Below the pieces are notes generated by a model. It was given only the letters and a program-made list of their open reading frames with translations, was not told where the DNA came from and ran no database searches. A stretch of DNA of 14,630 nucleotides from Oscillospiraceae bacterium (GTDB taxonomy: Bacteria; Bacillota; Clostridia; Christensenellales; Aristaeellaceae). How positions within the stretch are numbered: position 1 is the first letter of the stretch; each line of letters starts with the position of its first letter. The stretch lies in NCBI GenBank assembly GCA_031282605.1, contig JAITDK010000237.1, forward strand, positions 1 through 14,630. The letters are read 5' to 3'. Of the stretch, positions 1 through 6,472 are shown in pieces. Made by a program: the position numbers and the translations under genes.

Positions 1-98
1 GGGGTCGTGAGACCCCTTCCCGATCGCGCGGATGCGCCGCGTCCCTGACCCTGCGAAGGGCTATCCGCCCTTTCGAAACCTGACCAGGCTTCGCCTGG
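1..98. repeat. Tandem short-hairpin intergenic element, cut by the left edge
   Basis: Four short inverted repeats follow one another. They are GGGGTC/GACCCC at 1-16 with a GTGA loop, CGCGG/CCGCG at 27-41, AAGGGC/GCCCTT at 56-72, and CCAGGC/GCCTGG at 84-98 with a 3-nt loop. The separators are 10 to 14 bases long and several contain ACC or CCTGA. No reading frame with a ribosome site crosses the segment. The layout resembles the hairpin-rich dispersed repeats found between genes in some gut Clostridia; that comparison is from memory. None of the hairpins is followed by a T tract on either strand, so a simple intrinsic terminator is unlikely. The element probably continues to the left of the window. 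Confidence 0.45.
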
Positions 99-177
99 AC
101 CATCGTGATACACAATCTATCGGCTTCGGATTGCCTGTTGTCCCTGGATAGTCTGTTCCGTAGCGCAACTGGTTCCC

Positions 178-2151
178 CTAACCCTCGTTCCAAGCCCGGG
201 GGAGGTCGGGAGGGGGACGCCGGTTGCGCGCAACGCAACCCGTCCCCGCCCAAACCGCGCTGCTCATCGCGTCTATCGTCAGCACATAATATCCATTTGA
301 TATAACTAACCCATCGTCGGTATCAATGGATTTCGTCTTATTCCGCAGTGAGCCGTGCTGAACGATGGATTCCTTCAGACGCACAGTCTTGACCGTGCTG
401 CTCCTGTTCATCGCGAACACAGCCGCCGCATCCTGCGCCGACTCGCCCAGCGCGTCAACGCCATTGCTTATCTCACGAACAACTACAAGCACATCATCAT
501 CCGGGGCTATCAGCCTCGCTTCACCTACGCTAAGCGTGGGATTCTGCCGGCGTAAAGCTAACGCGGCACGAAAACGCTCGCGAATCTCCGCATCCTCACG
601 CCCCCATGGGTACGCCGCGCGGCAGTAAGGATCGGACGCGCCCTCCATGCCAACCTCGTCGCCATAGTAGATGGTCGGCATACCCGGCCACGCCGCCAAA
701 AAATCGAACAGCATAAACAGCCGCGCCTTGGCCAGCGCACGTTGACCGTCGGTCAGTCGCAATTGCCCTTGATTGACTCTAGGTATCGACTCGCCTGTTA
801 CACCGACCAGCGCGTTTAGGATGCGCGCGCGGTCATGGCTGCCCATCAGGTTCATCAGCGCGTACGCGAATGGCTTGGGATATTGCTCCATCAGCGCGTC
901 GATCTGACGCGCGGCTTCAGGCGCGGTTATCGCGCCGGTTAAAAAGGCGATCAGCGCGCCGCGCAAAGGGTAATTCATCACTCCGTCCAGCGTGTCCCCA
1001 AAAACGTACGAGCGCAATTCGCCATAAGCGATCTTGCACGACGCGTTCTCCCACACCTCGCCGATCAAGCAGGCGTCGGAATTGACTCTCTTGACGGTCT
1101 CGCGCAGCTGGCGCAGAAACGGCATAGGCAGTTCATCCGCGACGTCCAGTCTCCAGCCCGCGATACCGACTCGCGTCCAGTACGGAATGACCGCGCCGGC
1201 TGAACGCAGCATGAAATCCAGATAAGACGGCTCCATCTCGTTCACATTGGGCAGGGACGGCACGCCCCACCAGCAATCGTATTCATGCGGCCAGCGCTTG
1301 AATGTGAACCAAGCCATGTACGGCGAGCCACTGTCTGCAACCGCGTCCTGAAAGTATGGGCTGGTTGAACCCACGTGGCTGAACACGCCGTCGAGCATCA
1401 CGCGGACGCCATACCCGCGCGCCGATTCACACAGGTTGACCAGGTCGCGCTCCGTGCCCAGCATCGGATCGATCTTGAGATAATCCGTCGTATCGTAGCG
1501 GTGGTTGGACGGAGCCTCGAATATCGGGTTCAGGTATAGGCAGGTAACCCCCAGCGCGGCGAGATATGGCAGTTTGAGCCGTATGCCTTCCAGCGTGCCG
1601 CCGTAAAAATCCCGCGCGTGGTAGTCATGGCTGTCGGGATCGATACCCATGCCGGGCGCGTCGTACCAATCGGCGTGGAGTAATCGACCATCCGGGATGG
1701 ATGCCGGTTTGCTGCGCGCGTAAAATCTGTCGGGAAGGATCTGGTAAATAACGGCCTCGCGCATCCACCTCGGCGGCGCGAACGCCGGATCATATACCGT
1801 TAATTGGAAACTGGGCGGCAGTTCCGCCCATACGGAACCCTCGCCGCCCAGTTTATCAGGCGCGTTGCCGTATGCGACTTCCTCGTCGCCGGCGCGCACC
1901 CGGAAGTCATACCAAACCAGTCCCGGTTCATCCGGAACGTCGAGCACAACCTCATACAAATAACCGTTGTTGACAAATCCGAGTAGCGCCATCTCGATCC
2001 ACGTCTCGCGACCGCACCACGCGCGGATGAGGGCGGCGTTGGGCTGCGTGCCGTTCTCGACGCACAGCCTCAAGCGCACAGCCGCGCCGACGGGAACCGC
2101 GCCGACCGGATCGCGATAGAATATGTCGCGGCTGTTGTGAATAGGCCGCAT
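178..2151 (-). CDS. GH13 alpha-glycosidase (neopullulanase / cyclomaltodextrinase-like)
   Basis: A 657-residue glycoside hydrolase family 13 enzyme expected to cleave alpha-1,4 (and perhaps alpha-1,6) bonds in maltodextrins, cyclodextrins or pullulan. Residues 1-120 look like the N-terminal beta domain typical of the neopullulanase group. The TIM barrel begins around YQILPDRF (about 136). The conserved regions are visible: DGVFSH with D254 and H259, GWRLDVADE with nucleophile D336, IGEVWE with acid/base E365, and GSHD with D440. No signal peptide is seen, so it should be cytoplasmic. The ATG at 2151 lies 2 bp after the glgP stop and has GAGG 7 nt upstream; a longer frame starting at 2187 would overlap glgP. 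It is last in an ECF-glgP-GH13 operon. The protein is longer than usual for the group (near 590), and its last 20 or so residues (after AVWAGT) are Arg/Pro-rich and encoded by a palindromic segment. Exact substrate cannot be read from sequence. Confidence 0.93.
   Translation of the reverse strand: MRPIHNSRDIFYRDPVGAVPVGAAVRLRLCVENGTQPNAALIRAWCGRETWIEMALLGFVNNGYLYEVVLDVPDEPGLVWYDFRVRAGDEEVAYGNAPDKLGGEGSVWAELPPSFQLTVYDPAFAPPRWMREAVIYQILPDRFYARSKPASIPDGRLLHADWYDAPGMGIDPDSHDYHARDFYGGTLEGIRLKLPYLAALGVTCLYLNPIFEAPSNHRYDTTDYLKIDPMLGTERDLVNLCESARGYGVRVMLDGVFSHVGSTSPYFQDAVADSGSPYMAWFTFKRWPHEYDCWWGVPSLPNVNEMEPSYLDFMLRSAGAVIPYWTRVGIAGWRLDVADELPMPFLRQLRETVKRVNSDACLIGEVWENASCKIAYGELRSYVFGDTLDGVMNYPLRGALIAFLTGAITAPEAARQIDALMEQYPKPFAYALMNLMGSHDRARILNALVGVTGESIPRVNQGQLRLTDGQRALAKARLFMLFDFLAAWPGMPTIYYGDEVGMEGASDPYCRAAYPWGREDAEIRERFRAALALRRQNPTLSVGEARLIAPDDDVLVVVREISNGVDALGESAQDAAAVFAMNRSSTVKTVRLKESIVQHGSLRNKTKSIDTDDGLVISNGYYVLTIDAMSSAVWAGTGCVARNRRPPPDLPRAWNEG
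213..247. repeat. Strong hairpin inside the 3' end of the GH13 gene
   Basis: GGGGACG (213-219) pairs with CGTCCCC (241-247), and GGTTGCG (222-228) pairs with CGCAACC (234-240). The loop is 5 nt (229-233) and the only defect is a CC bulge at 220-221, giving 14 base pairs. It falls in the last codons of the GH13 gene, where the encoded tail looks non-conserved. There is no T tract on the minus-strand side, so it is not a classic terminator. It could protect the operon's 3' end, or be part of the repeat cluster at the left edge. Confidence 0.6.
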
Positions 2152-2153
2152 CG

Positions 2154-4625
2154 TCAATCCTCGAAGTCCACGGGATCTAGTTTCCAAATCAATTGATTGT
2201 ATTCATGGATCGCGCGGTCGCTGGAGAACCAGCCGGACATCGCGGTGTTCACGATCGCGCGCTTGTTCCACGCCTTCTGATTTTTATAGTCGCTGCCGAC
2301 GCGTTGCTGCGCCATCGAGTACGAGCCGAAATCCTTCAGAACCAGGAATGGATCGGGCATCCCGCCGTAATCGCCGAACAACAGCGAGTGGTAGATATCC
2401 TGGAACGCGCCCTGCTCCGGCAACACCGTCCGGTCGAGCAGCTGGTTCAGCGCCTTGCGGATCTCCTGGTTGCGTTCGAATATATTGATCGACTGATATG
2501 ACTGGGTGGCGTAGATCTGTTCGACCTCCTGAGCGCGCGCGCCGAATATGTATATATTCTCGGAACCGACGCGGTCGTGCATCTCCACGTTAGCGCCGTC
2601 CATCGTGCCGATCGTAAGCGCGCCGTTCATCATGAACTTCATGTTGCCCGTGCCGGAGGCCTCCTTCGTCGCCGTGGAGATCTGTTCTGACAGTTCAGTC
2701 GCCGGGATCAGTATCTCCGCCGCCGATACGCTGTAGTTTTCAAGGAAGACCACCTGCAGCATCGCGCGCGCGCGCGGGTGCTTCTCGATCATCGCGCCTA
2801 TAGCGTTGATCAGGCGGATTATCTGCTTGGCTCGGCGGTAGCTGGGCGCGGCCTTCGCGCTGAATATGAAGCAGCGCGGCGTGATCTCGTATTCAGGATC
2901 GTCCGCTATCCGATTGTACAGCACCATTATATGCAACGCGTTCAGCAGCTGACGTTTATACTCATGCAGCCTCTTCGCCTGCACGTCGAACAGGAAGTCG
3001 GGCTTTATTATAACGCCCTGCTCGCGCTCAAACCACCGGGCCAGGCGTTCCTTGTTCTTTCGCTTGATCTGCCCGTACTTCTCAACGAACGCCGCGTCAT
3101 CCTTAAACCTCTTCAGCTCGATCAGGCGTTCCGGCTCCTCGCGCCAGCCGTCGCCGATCGCGTCCTCGACCAACGCGGTCAGCAGCGGGTTCGCCAGCAT
3201 AAGCCAGCGGCGATGGGTGATGCCGTTCGTGATGGCGCAGAATTTTTCCGGCATGATCCTGTAGAAATCATGGAACGTGTCGCGCTTGAGTATCTCGCCG
3301 TGCAGCTGAGACACGCCGTTTACCGAGAAGCTGCCCCACACCGCCAGGTTGGCCATGTGCACCTGGTTATACGCGATTATCGCAAGCTTCGCTATGCGAT
3401 CCCACTGACCGGGATAGAGGTTCCACAACCGATCACAAAACCGGCGGTTGATCTCCTCCAATATCTGGTAGACGCGCGGCAGCTGGATGCGCACCATCTC
3501 CTCAGGCCACTTCTCCAGCGCCTCGGCCATTATGGTGTGATTCGTGTACGCGACCGTACGCAGGATGATGGCCTGCGCCTCATCCCAGCCATAGCCTTCC
3601 TGATCCATCAGCAGGCGCATCAGTTCGGGTATCGCCATCGCGGGGTGCGTATCGTTTATGTGAATGACCACCTTCTCGGGCAGGTCATACAGATCGTTGC
3701 CGTACGTACGCTTGAAGTCCGCGAGTATGTATTGAAGCGTCGCGGACGTAAGGAAGTACTGCTGCTTCAAGCGAAGCAGCTTGCCTTCATAATTATTGTC
3801 CTCCGGATACAATACGCCGGAGATGGTCTCGGCCAGCTCGCGTTCCTCGACCGCGAATGCGTACAGCTCCGGGCTGAACCGAGGCTGTTCGCTGGACTTG
3901 GGCGCGCGCGCTCGCCACATCCGCAGGGTGTTCACCATGTCCGTGCTGTATCCGGTGATCGGCATGTCGTATGGCACGGCCATAACGGTCTTGTATTCGA
4001 CATGGTTCAGCGTGAGTTTGCCGTCGGTCCATTCCTCCTCAAGACGTCCGCCGAAATGCACCTCGACGCTGTCCTCAAGGGCGGGCATCTCCCACGCGTT
4101 GCCGAACTCCAGCCAGTTATCGGGCAGTTCAACCTGCTGACCGTCTATGATCCTCTGCCTGAACAGCCCGTATTCGTAGCGGATTGTACAGCCCATCGCG
4201 GGCAGGCGGAGCGTCGCGAGCGAATCCATAAAGCACGCGGCCAGCCGTCCCAAGCCGCCATTGCCCAAGCCTGGCTCTGATTCCTCGCGGAGCATATCCT
4301 CCATGCGAATGCCCAGCTCGGTCAGCACGGCCTGATAAGCGTCCGTAGCCAGCAGGTTCAGTATGTTGGCGTGCAGCGATCGGCCCAGCAGGAATTCCAC
4401 CGAGAGATAATACAATTTACGGCTGTACTGATCCTTCTGACGCGCACGGGAGTCGGCCAGCTGCGCCATGATCTGGTCGCGCACGGTGGACACGATCGAT
4501 CGGTACAGCTGGAACGGCGTAGCGTCCTTGAGCGTCGCGCCGTGATGGCGCTGCAGTTTACCGAGTATGGCCTGCTTGATGCGTTCTATCTCAGCGTACA
4601 ATTCTTGGGTGTCGTTACTCTGCAT
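2154..4625 (-). CDS. glgP: Glycogen/maltodextrin phosphorylase
   Basis: An 823-residue GT35 alpha-glucan phosphorylase. It removes glucose from the non-reducing ends of glycogen or maltodextrin with inorganic phosphate, giving glucose-1-phosphate in the cytoplasm. Length and sequence are collinear with the family. Family blocks seen include EPGLGNGGLGRLAACFMDS (about 117-135), VVIHINDTHPAMAIPELMR (about 319), a DVQAKRLHEYKRQLLN block (about 547) and SGTGNMKFMMNGA with the PLP-binding lysine at K663. The ATG at 4625 has GGGGAGG 4 nt upstream. An in-frame ATG at 4667 adds 14 atypical residues (EDNSYIGIYWGGY) and has only a poorly placed AAAAGG, so the shorter form is preferred. It follows the ECF S component by 48 nt and precedes GH13 by 2 nt, so the three genes are probably co-transcribed. 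It has no visible regulatory extension. Confidence 0.97.
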   Translation of the reverse strand: MQSNDTQELYAEIERIKQAILGKLQRHHGATLKDATPFQLYRSIVSTVRDQIMAQLADSRARQKDQYSRKLYYLSVEFLLGRSLHANILNLLATDAYQAVLTELGIRMEDMLREESEPGLGNGGLGRLAACFMDSLATLRLPAMGCTIRYEYGLFRQRIIDGQQVELPDNWLEFGNAWEMPALEDSVEVHFGGRLEEEWTDGKLTLNHVEYKTVMAVPYDMPITGYSTDMVNTLRMWRARAPKSSEQPRFSPELYAFAVEERELAETISGVLYPEDNNYEGKLLRLKQQYFLTSATLQYILADFKRTYGNDLYDLPEKVVIHINDTHPAMAIPELMRLLMDQEGYGWDEAQAIILRTVAYTNHTIMAEALEKWPEEMVRIQLPRVYQILEEINRRFCDRLWNLYPGQWDRIAKLAIIAYNQVHMANLAVWGSFSVNGVSQLHGEILKRDTFHDFYRIMPEKFCAITNGITHRRWLMLANPLLTALVEDAIGDGWREEPERLIELKRFKDDAAFVEKYGQIKRKNKERLARWFEREQGVIIKPDFLFDVQAKRLHEYKRQLLNALHIMVLYNRIADDPEYEITPRCFIFSAKAAPSYRRAKQIIRLINAIGAMIEKHPRARAMLQVVFLENYSVSAAEILIPATELSEQISTATKEASGTGNMKFMMNGALTIGTMDGANVEMHDRVGSENIYIFGARAQEVEQIYATQSYQSINIFERNQEIRKALNQLLDRTVLPEQGAFQDIYHSLLFGDYGGMPDPFLVLKDFGSYSMAQQRVGSDYKNQKAWNKRAIVNTAMSGWFSSDRAIHEYNQLIWKLDPVDFED

Positions 4626-4673
4626 ATAGCCTCCCCAATATATCCCAATATAACTATTATCTTCCATGCCTTT

Positions 4674-5189
4674 TCAGATCATGAGCCTCGGCTTCAGCCG
4701 TTCTCCCAGCGCGCACAGCGGTATGCCGATCACTATGCCCGCCGCACCCTGGATCAGGTTCATCGGTATCGCGGCGGCGGCGGACGCTCCGCCGAACATC
4801 CACGATTCCGCCAGCGCATACCCGCCGACCATCATCGCCTCCGAAAGGACAAGCGCCGCCGCGCGCCTCAGCGTCAGTCCGCGATCCGATGCGCCCCCGA
4901 GCGTCAGCCCGGCAATCGCGCCCATAGCGGCCTTTATCGCCAGCGTTGGCACGGCATACACCGCGTAACCGCCCGCGACGTCGGCCAGCGCGCTGCCCAG
5001 TCCAGCGCACACCGCTGCGAATGGCCCTATTATCTCCCCGGCTAGGAAGATTATACCATCGCCCAGGTGGATGTAGCCGCTGGGGGGCGCAGGTATCTTT
5101 ATGAAATAGGTGAATAAAAATACCATCGCCGTCAGCAGTCCGCCGACGGCCAGCCGGGTTGTTTGGCGTGACGGCGCAAATTTAGACAT
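4674..5189 (-). CDS. ECF transporter S component (substrate-binding membrane subunit)
   Basis: A 171-residue, very hydrophobic protein with five to six predicted membrane segments. It matches the ECF S-component style: an AVGGLLTAMVF stretch near residue 14 holding the small-residue pattern that contacts the T subunit, then GYIHLGDGIIFLAGEIIGP (38-56) and GSALADVAGGYAVYAVPTLAIK (65-86). That pattern is typical of the DUF1393/riboflavin-S-like group. S components bind a vitamin or other micronutrient and share an energising module (EcfA, EcfA', EcfT) encoded elsewhere; none is in this window. It is the first gene of the operon with glgP and GH13, with about 36 nt from the predicted transcription start to the ATG. 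Upstream GAAGGGGG is a weak, distant ribosome site. The substrate cannot be read from sequence. GlgP is PLP-dependent, so vitamin B6 is one possibility suggested only by the neighbourhood. Confidence 0.85.
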   Translation of the reverse strand: MSKFAPSRQTTRLAVGGLLTAMVFLFTYFIKIPAPPSGYIHLGDGIIFLAGEIIGPFAAVCAGLGSALADVAGGYAVYAVPTLAIKAAMGAIAGLTLGGASDRGLTLRRAAALVLSEAMMVGGYALAESWMFGGASAAAAIPMNLIQGAAGIVIGIPLCALGERLKPRLMI

Positions 5190-5217
5190 TCGTCGGATCG
5201 CCCCCTTCTCGCGCGCG

Positions 5218-5227
5218 CGGTTAACCG
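5218..5227. promoter_or_regulatory. Candidate operator palindrome at the ECF-glgP start site
   Basis: CGGTTAACCG is a perfect 10-bp palindrome. Measured from the -10 box at 5232-5237 it covers about -2 to +8 of the minus-strand transcript, a classic repressor position. No repressor gene is in the window, so the regulator is unknown. Other GTTAAC hexamers in the window (for example 5500-5505 and inside genes) lack the flanking CGG/CCG symmetry. Confidence 0.4.
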
Positions 5228-5231
5228 ATAC

Positions 5232-5260
5232 ATTATATCACAATAATTCGACAATTGGAA
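5232..5260 (-). promoter_or_regulatory. Extended -10 promoter of the ECF-glgP-GH13 operon
   Basis: Reading the minus strand, TATAAT is the complement of 5232-5237 and is preceded by TG plus one base (5238-5240), the extended -10 motif. The hexamer 17 bp further upstream is TTCCAA, a poor -35, as is usual when the TG motif compensates. Predicted start is near 5225, giving a leader of about 36 nt. Confidence 0.65.
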
Positions 5261-5293
5261 GCACACCTGACGCCGATAATGTTTTGTAAAGAG

Positions 5294-5322
5294 TTGTCAA
5301 ATCCGCATGAATATGCTATAAT
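5294..5322 (+). promoter_or_regulatory. Near-consensus sigma-A promoter P1
   Basis: TTGTCA (5294-5299), a 17-bp spacer ending in TGC (extended -10), and TATAAT (5317-5322). Predicted transcription start is near 5329. No start codon follows the GGAGG at 5331-5335 at a usable distance, so the transcript appears non-coding at its 5' end. Confidence 0.75.
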
Positions 5323-5328
5323 GGCTAT

Positions 5329-5441
5329 ACGGAGGTTACTTTTCTACGCCGTTTTTTTGTAAAATAATCTTCATGCCGTCCGAAATCCCCGCTATGCCGC
5401 CGCGGTGGAGGCGGCGAAACTACCTTCGCCGCCTAATTTTC
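5329..5441 (+). ncRNA. Candidate small RNA or attenuated leader
   Basis: The segment lies between the strong promoter P1 and a GC-rich terminator-like hairpin, with no convincing reading frame. The only ATG frame (from 5373) lacks a ribosome site and reads through the hairpin. It begins close to GGAGG (5331-5335) and holds a seven-T run (5352-5358). GCCGCC (5396-5401) can also pair with GGCGGC (5410-5415), which is part of the 5' arm of the terminator-like stem. A terminator/antiterminator switch is therefore possible. Whether this is a free-standing RNA or the first part of the leader of the downstream operon cannot be decided here. Confidence 0.35.
5410..5440 (+). terminator. Terminator-like hairpin after P1
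   Basis: GGCGGCGAA (5410-5418) pairs perfectly with TTCGCCGCC (5425-5433) around a 6-nt loop, followed by TAATTTTCG. The 9-bp GC-rich stem is strong but the T tract is short, so termination may be partial. Confidence 0.5.
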
Positions 5442-5518
5442 GTCAACTCGGTCGGATCCAGCGGTAATGGCGCCGCCCATAAATTTCCAGTTAGACGCCG
5501 TTAACATTCATGAAACCA

Positions 5519-5547
5519 TTGACAAGCCTTCCAGTTTGTGCTATAAT
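5519..5547 (+). promoter_or_regulatory. Consensus sigma-A promoter P2 of the surface-polymer operon
   Basis: TTGACA (5519-5524), a 17-bp spacer ending TGC, then TATAAT (5542-5547): both hexamers match consensus and an extended -10 is present. Predicted start is near A5554. It should drive the secreted-protein gene and, by read-through, lcp and cpsC/D/B. It is the best promoter in the window. Confidence 0.85.
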
Positions 5548-5553
5548 CCCTCT

Positions 5554-5874
5554 ATTGTAAGCGTGCCCAAAAACGACAAATGGGAGAGGTGCTTCCGTAT
5601 TTGTTCACTGCCGGGCGCTTTACGGCGTTGCAACAAACCGCTGCCAGGCGATAGGCGCATTATGGCGCGGTGTTCTCAAACCTCGAGGGCGCCAGATGCA
5701 ACTATTTTATATATGCCTGGGATACGATCCATCCGCAAGGGCGCGGGTGGCAGGGAGGTGGAGTCCACAAAACCTCAAGGCATGTGTCCCAATTACCCCA
5801 TGAGCACAGGTTTCGCAAACGGTTGCGAAAGACAAAGACACCGGGCATGGATGTGCCCATATGAAGGAGGAGCT
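5554..5874 (+). promoter_or_regulatory. Long structured 5' leader, candidate cis-regulatory RNA
   Basis: About 320 nt lie between P2 and the start codon. The frame in front of the secreted-protein ATG stays open but shows no ribosome site or signal, so it is probably untranslated. Visible stems are CCATCCGC (5729-5736) with GCGGGTGG (5743-5750), extended across a one-sided 9-nt bulge by CCTG (5716-5719) with CAGG (5751-5754). Next come GAGGT (5755-5759) with ACCTC (5772-5776), which competes with GTGGA/TCCAC inside it. Then TTTCGCAA (5811-5818) pairs with TTGCGAAA (5823-5830) around ACGG, and GGGCA (5843-5847) with TGCCC (5854-5858). The last stem ends 6 nt before the ribosome site AGGAGG (5865-5870). 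I cannot match it to a known riboswitch class. Confidence 0.45.
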
Positions 5875-6393
5875 ATGAACAAACGCATTAAGATCGCATC
5901 CCTGCTGATGGCACTCGTACTGCTGATGGGTTCGGTGGCTTTCGCCGCCGACAGCAAGGGTCTTGAAGAAGAACCGGCGACAGCGCCGGATGTCGCCAGC
6001 ACCATAATTCCGTCGGTACCAGTCGCGGTGGAAATCAAGGTAGCGCTCTCCGTTACTCCCACCATCGCGTATTTCCCGCCAGTCGTGCAGGCTGAAATCA
6101 AGAAGATCGCCCCGGCCGTCACCAAGATTGACGAAATAGCCAGCTTCGGCACATTGGGCGCGTGGAGCAGCGGTAGCAGCGTATGGTCGTTCCCTACCGT
6201 TTATAAGGTCGACCAGAAGATCGCCGCCGTGTTCGGCGTCGGCAGCGGTACCGCCATTGACTGGTATCCGGTGTCGGCTAACGTAATCGCGCACCCGGGC
6301 ATCCCGACCGCGACGCTGGTTAAGGTCTACATCCCGCAGACCATCTGGGTTCTGGGCATCGGCAAGACGGGCACCCTCGTAATCTTGAGCTGA
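5875..6393 (+). CDS. Small secreted protein of unknown family
   Basis: A 172-residue protein with a clear signal peptide: basic MNKRIK, hydrophobic core 7-21, and cleavage expected after VAFA (residue 24). The mature part of about 148 residues has no cysteine. It starts acidic (EEEP near 31-34), is rich in Val, Ala, Ile, Pro and Thr with several proline-valine pairs (46-71), and has four tryptophans (97, 104, 130, 158). The valine/isoleucine-rich C-terminal half suggests beta structure. No lipobox, sortase motif or membrane anchor is seen, so it should be released or held non-covalently outside the cell. I do not recognise the family. The ATG at 5875 has AGGAGG 4 nt upstream; the same frame stays open back to 5467, but that would place the signal peptide inside the protein. 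It heads the LCP-CpsCDB operon under the strongest promoter, so it may be an abundant surface or matrix protein (inference). Confidence 0.85.
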   Translation: MNKRIKIASLLMALVLLMGSVAFAADSKGLEEEPATAPDVASTIIPSVPVAVEIKVALSVTPTIAYFPPVVQAEIKKIAPAVTKIDEIASFGTLGAWSSGSSVWSFPTVYKVDQKIAAVFGVGSGTAIDWYPVSANVIAHPGIPTATLVKVYIPQTIWVLGIGKTGTLVILS

Positions 6394-6425
6394 TCTGGAA
6401 CCGGGAAATAGCTGAATAAAATGGT

Positions 6426-6460
6426 CACGGCGGCTGCCTAACAGTGGCCGCCGTGGTTTC
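6426..6460 (+). terminator. Hairpin between the secreted-protein gene and lcp
   Basis: CACGGCGGC (6426-6434) pairs perfectly with GCCGCCGTG (6447-6455) around a 12-nt loop, followed by GTTTC only. Without a real T tract it should stop transcription weakly at best. It may lower expression of the downstream genes relative to the secreted protein, or stabilise the upstream mRNA. Confidence 0.4.
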
Positions 6461-6472
6461 TGGATGATAATT

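Noticed and set aside
1..103. Minus-strand frame from an ATG at 103 open to the left edge
   Set aside because: Thirty-four codons of Arg-rich protein without a ribosome site, across DNA that is clearly a series of hairpins.
2765..2777. CG-alternating run as a possible repeat element
   Set aside because: It is in frame within conserved glgP codons (ARARA) and is explained by codon choice in GC-rich DNA.
2778..4280. 500-codon open frame on the plus strand opposite glgP
   Set aside because: It lies wholly antisense to a well-conserved phosphorylase, its protein looks like no family and is Arg/His/Leu/Val-rich. Long antisense frames are expected in GC-rich coding DNA.
5329..5358. Short terminator made of ACGG/CCGT before the seven-T run
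   Set aside because: Only 4 bp with a 16-nt loop; too unstable to be counted as a terminator.
5467..5874. N-terminal extension of the secreted-protein frame back to an ATG at 5467
   Set aside because: The start lies upstream of promoter P2, has no ribosome site, and would bury a clear signal peptide. The ATG at 5875 has AGGAGG in place.
5554..5874. Known riboswitch (c-di-GMP class I, T-box, cobalamin)
   Set aside because: Short resemblances (CACAGG before a hairpin and CCGGGC after it; GGGTGG) do not come with the required loops, receptor or conserved cores.
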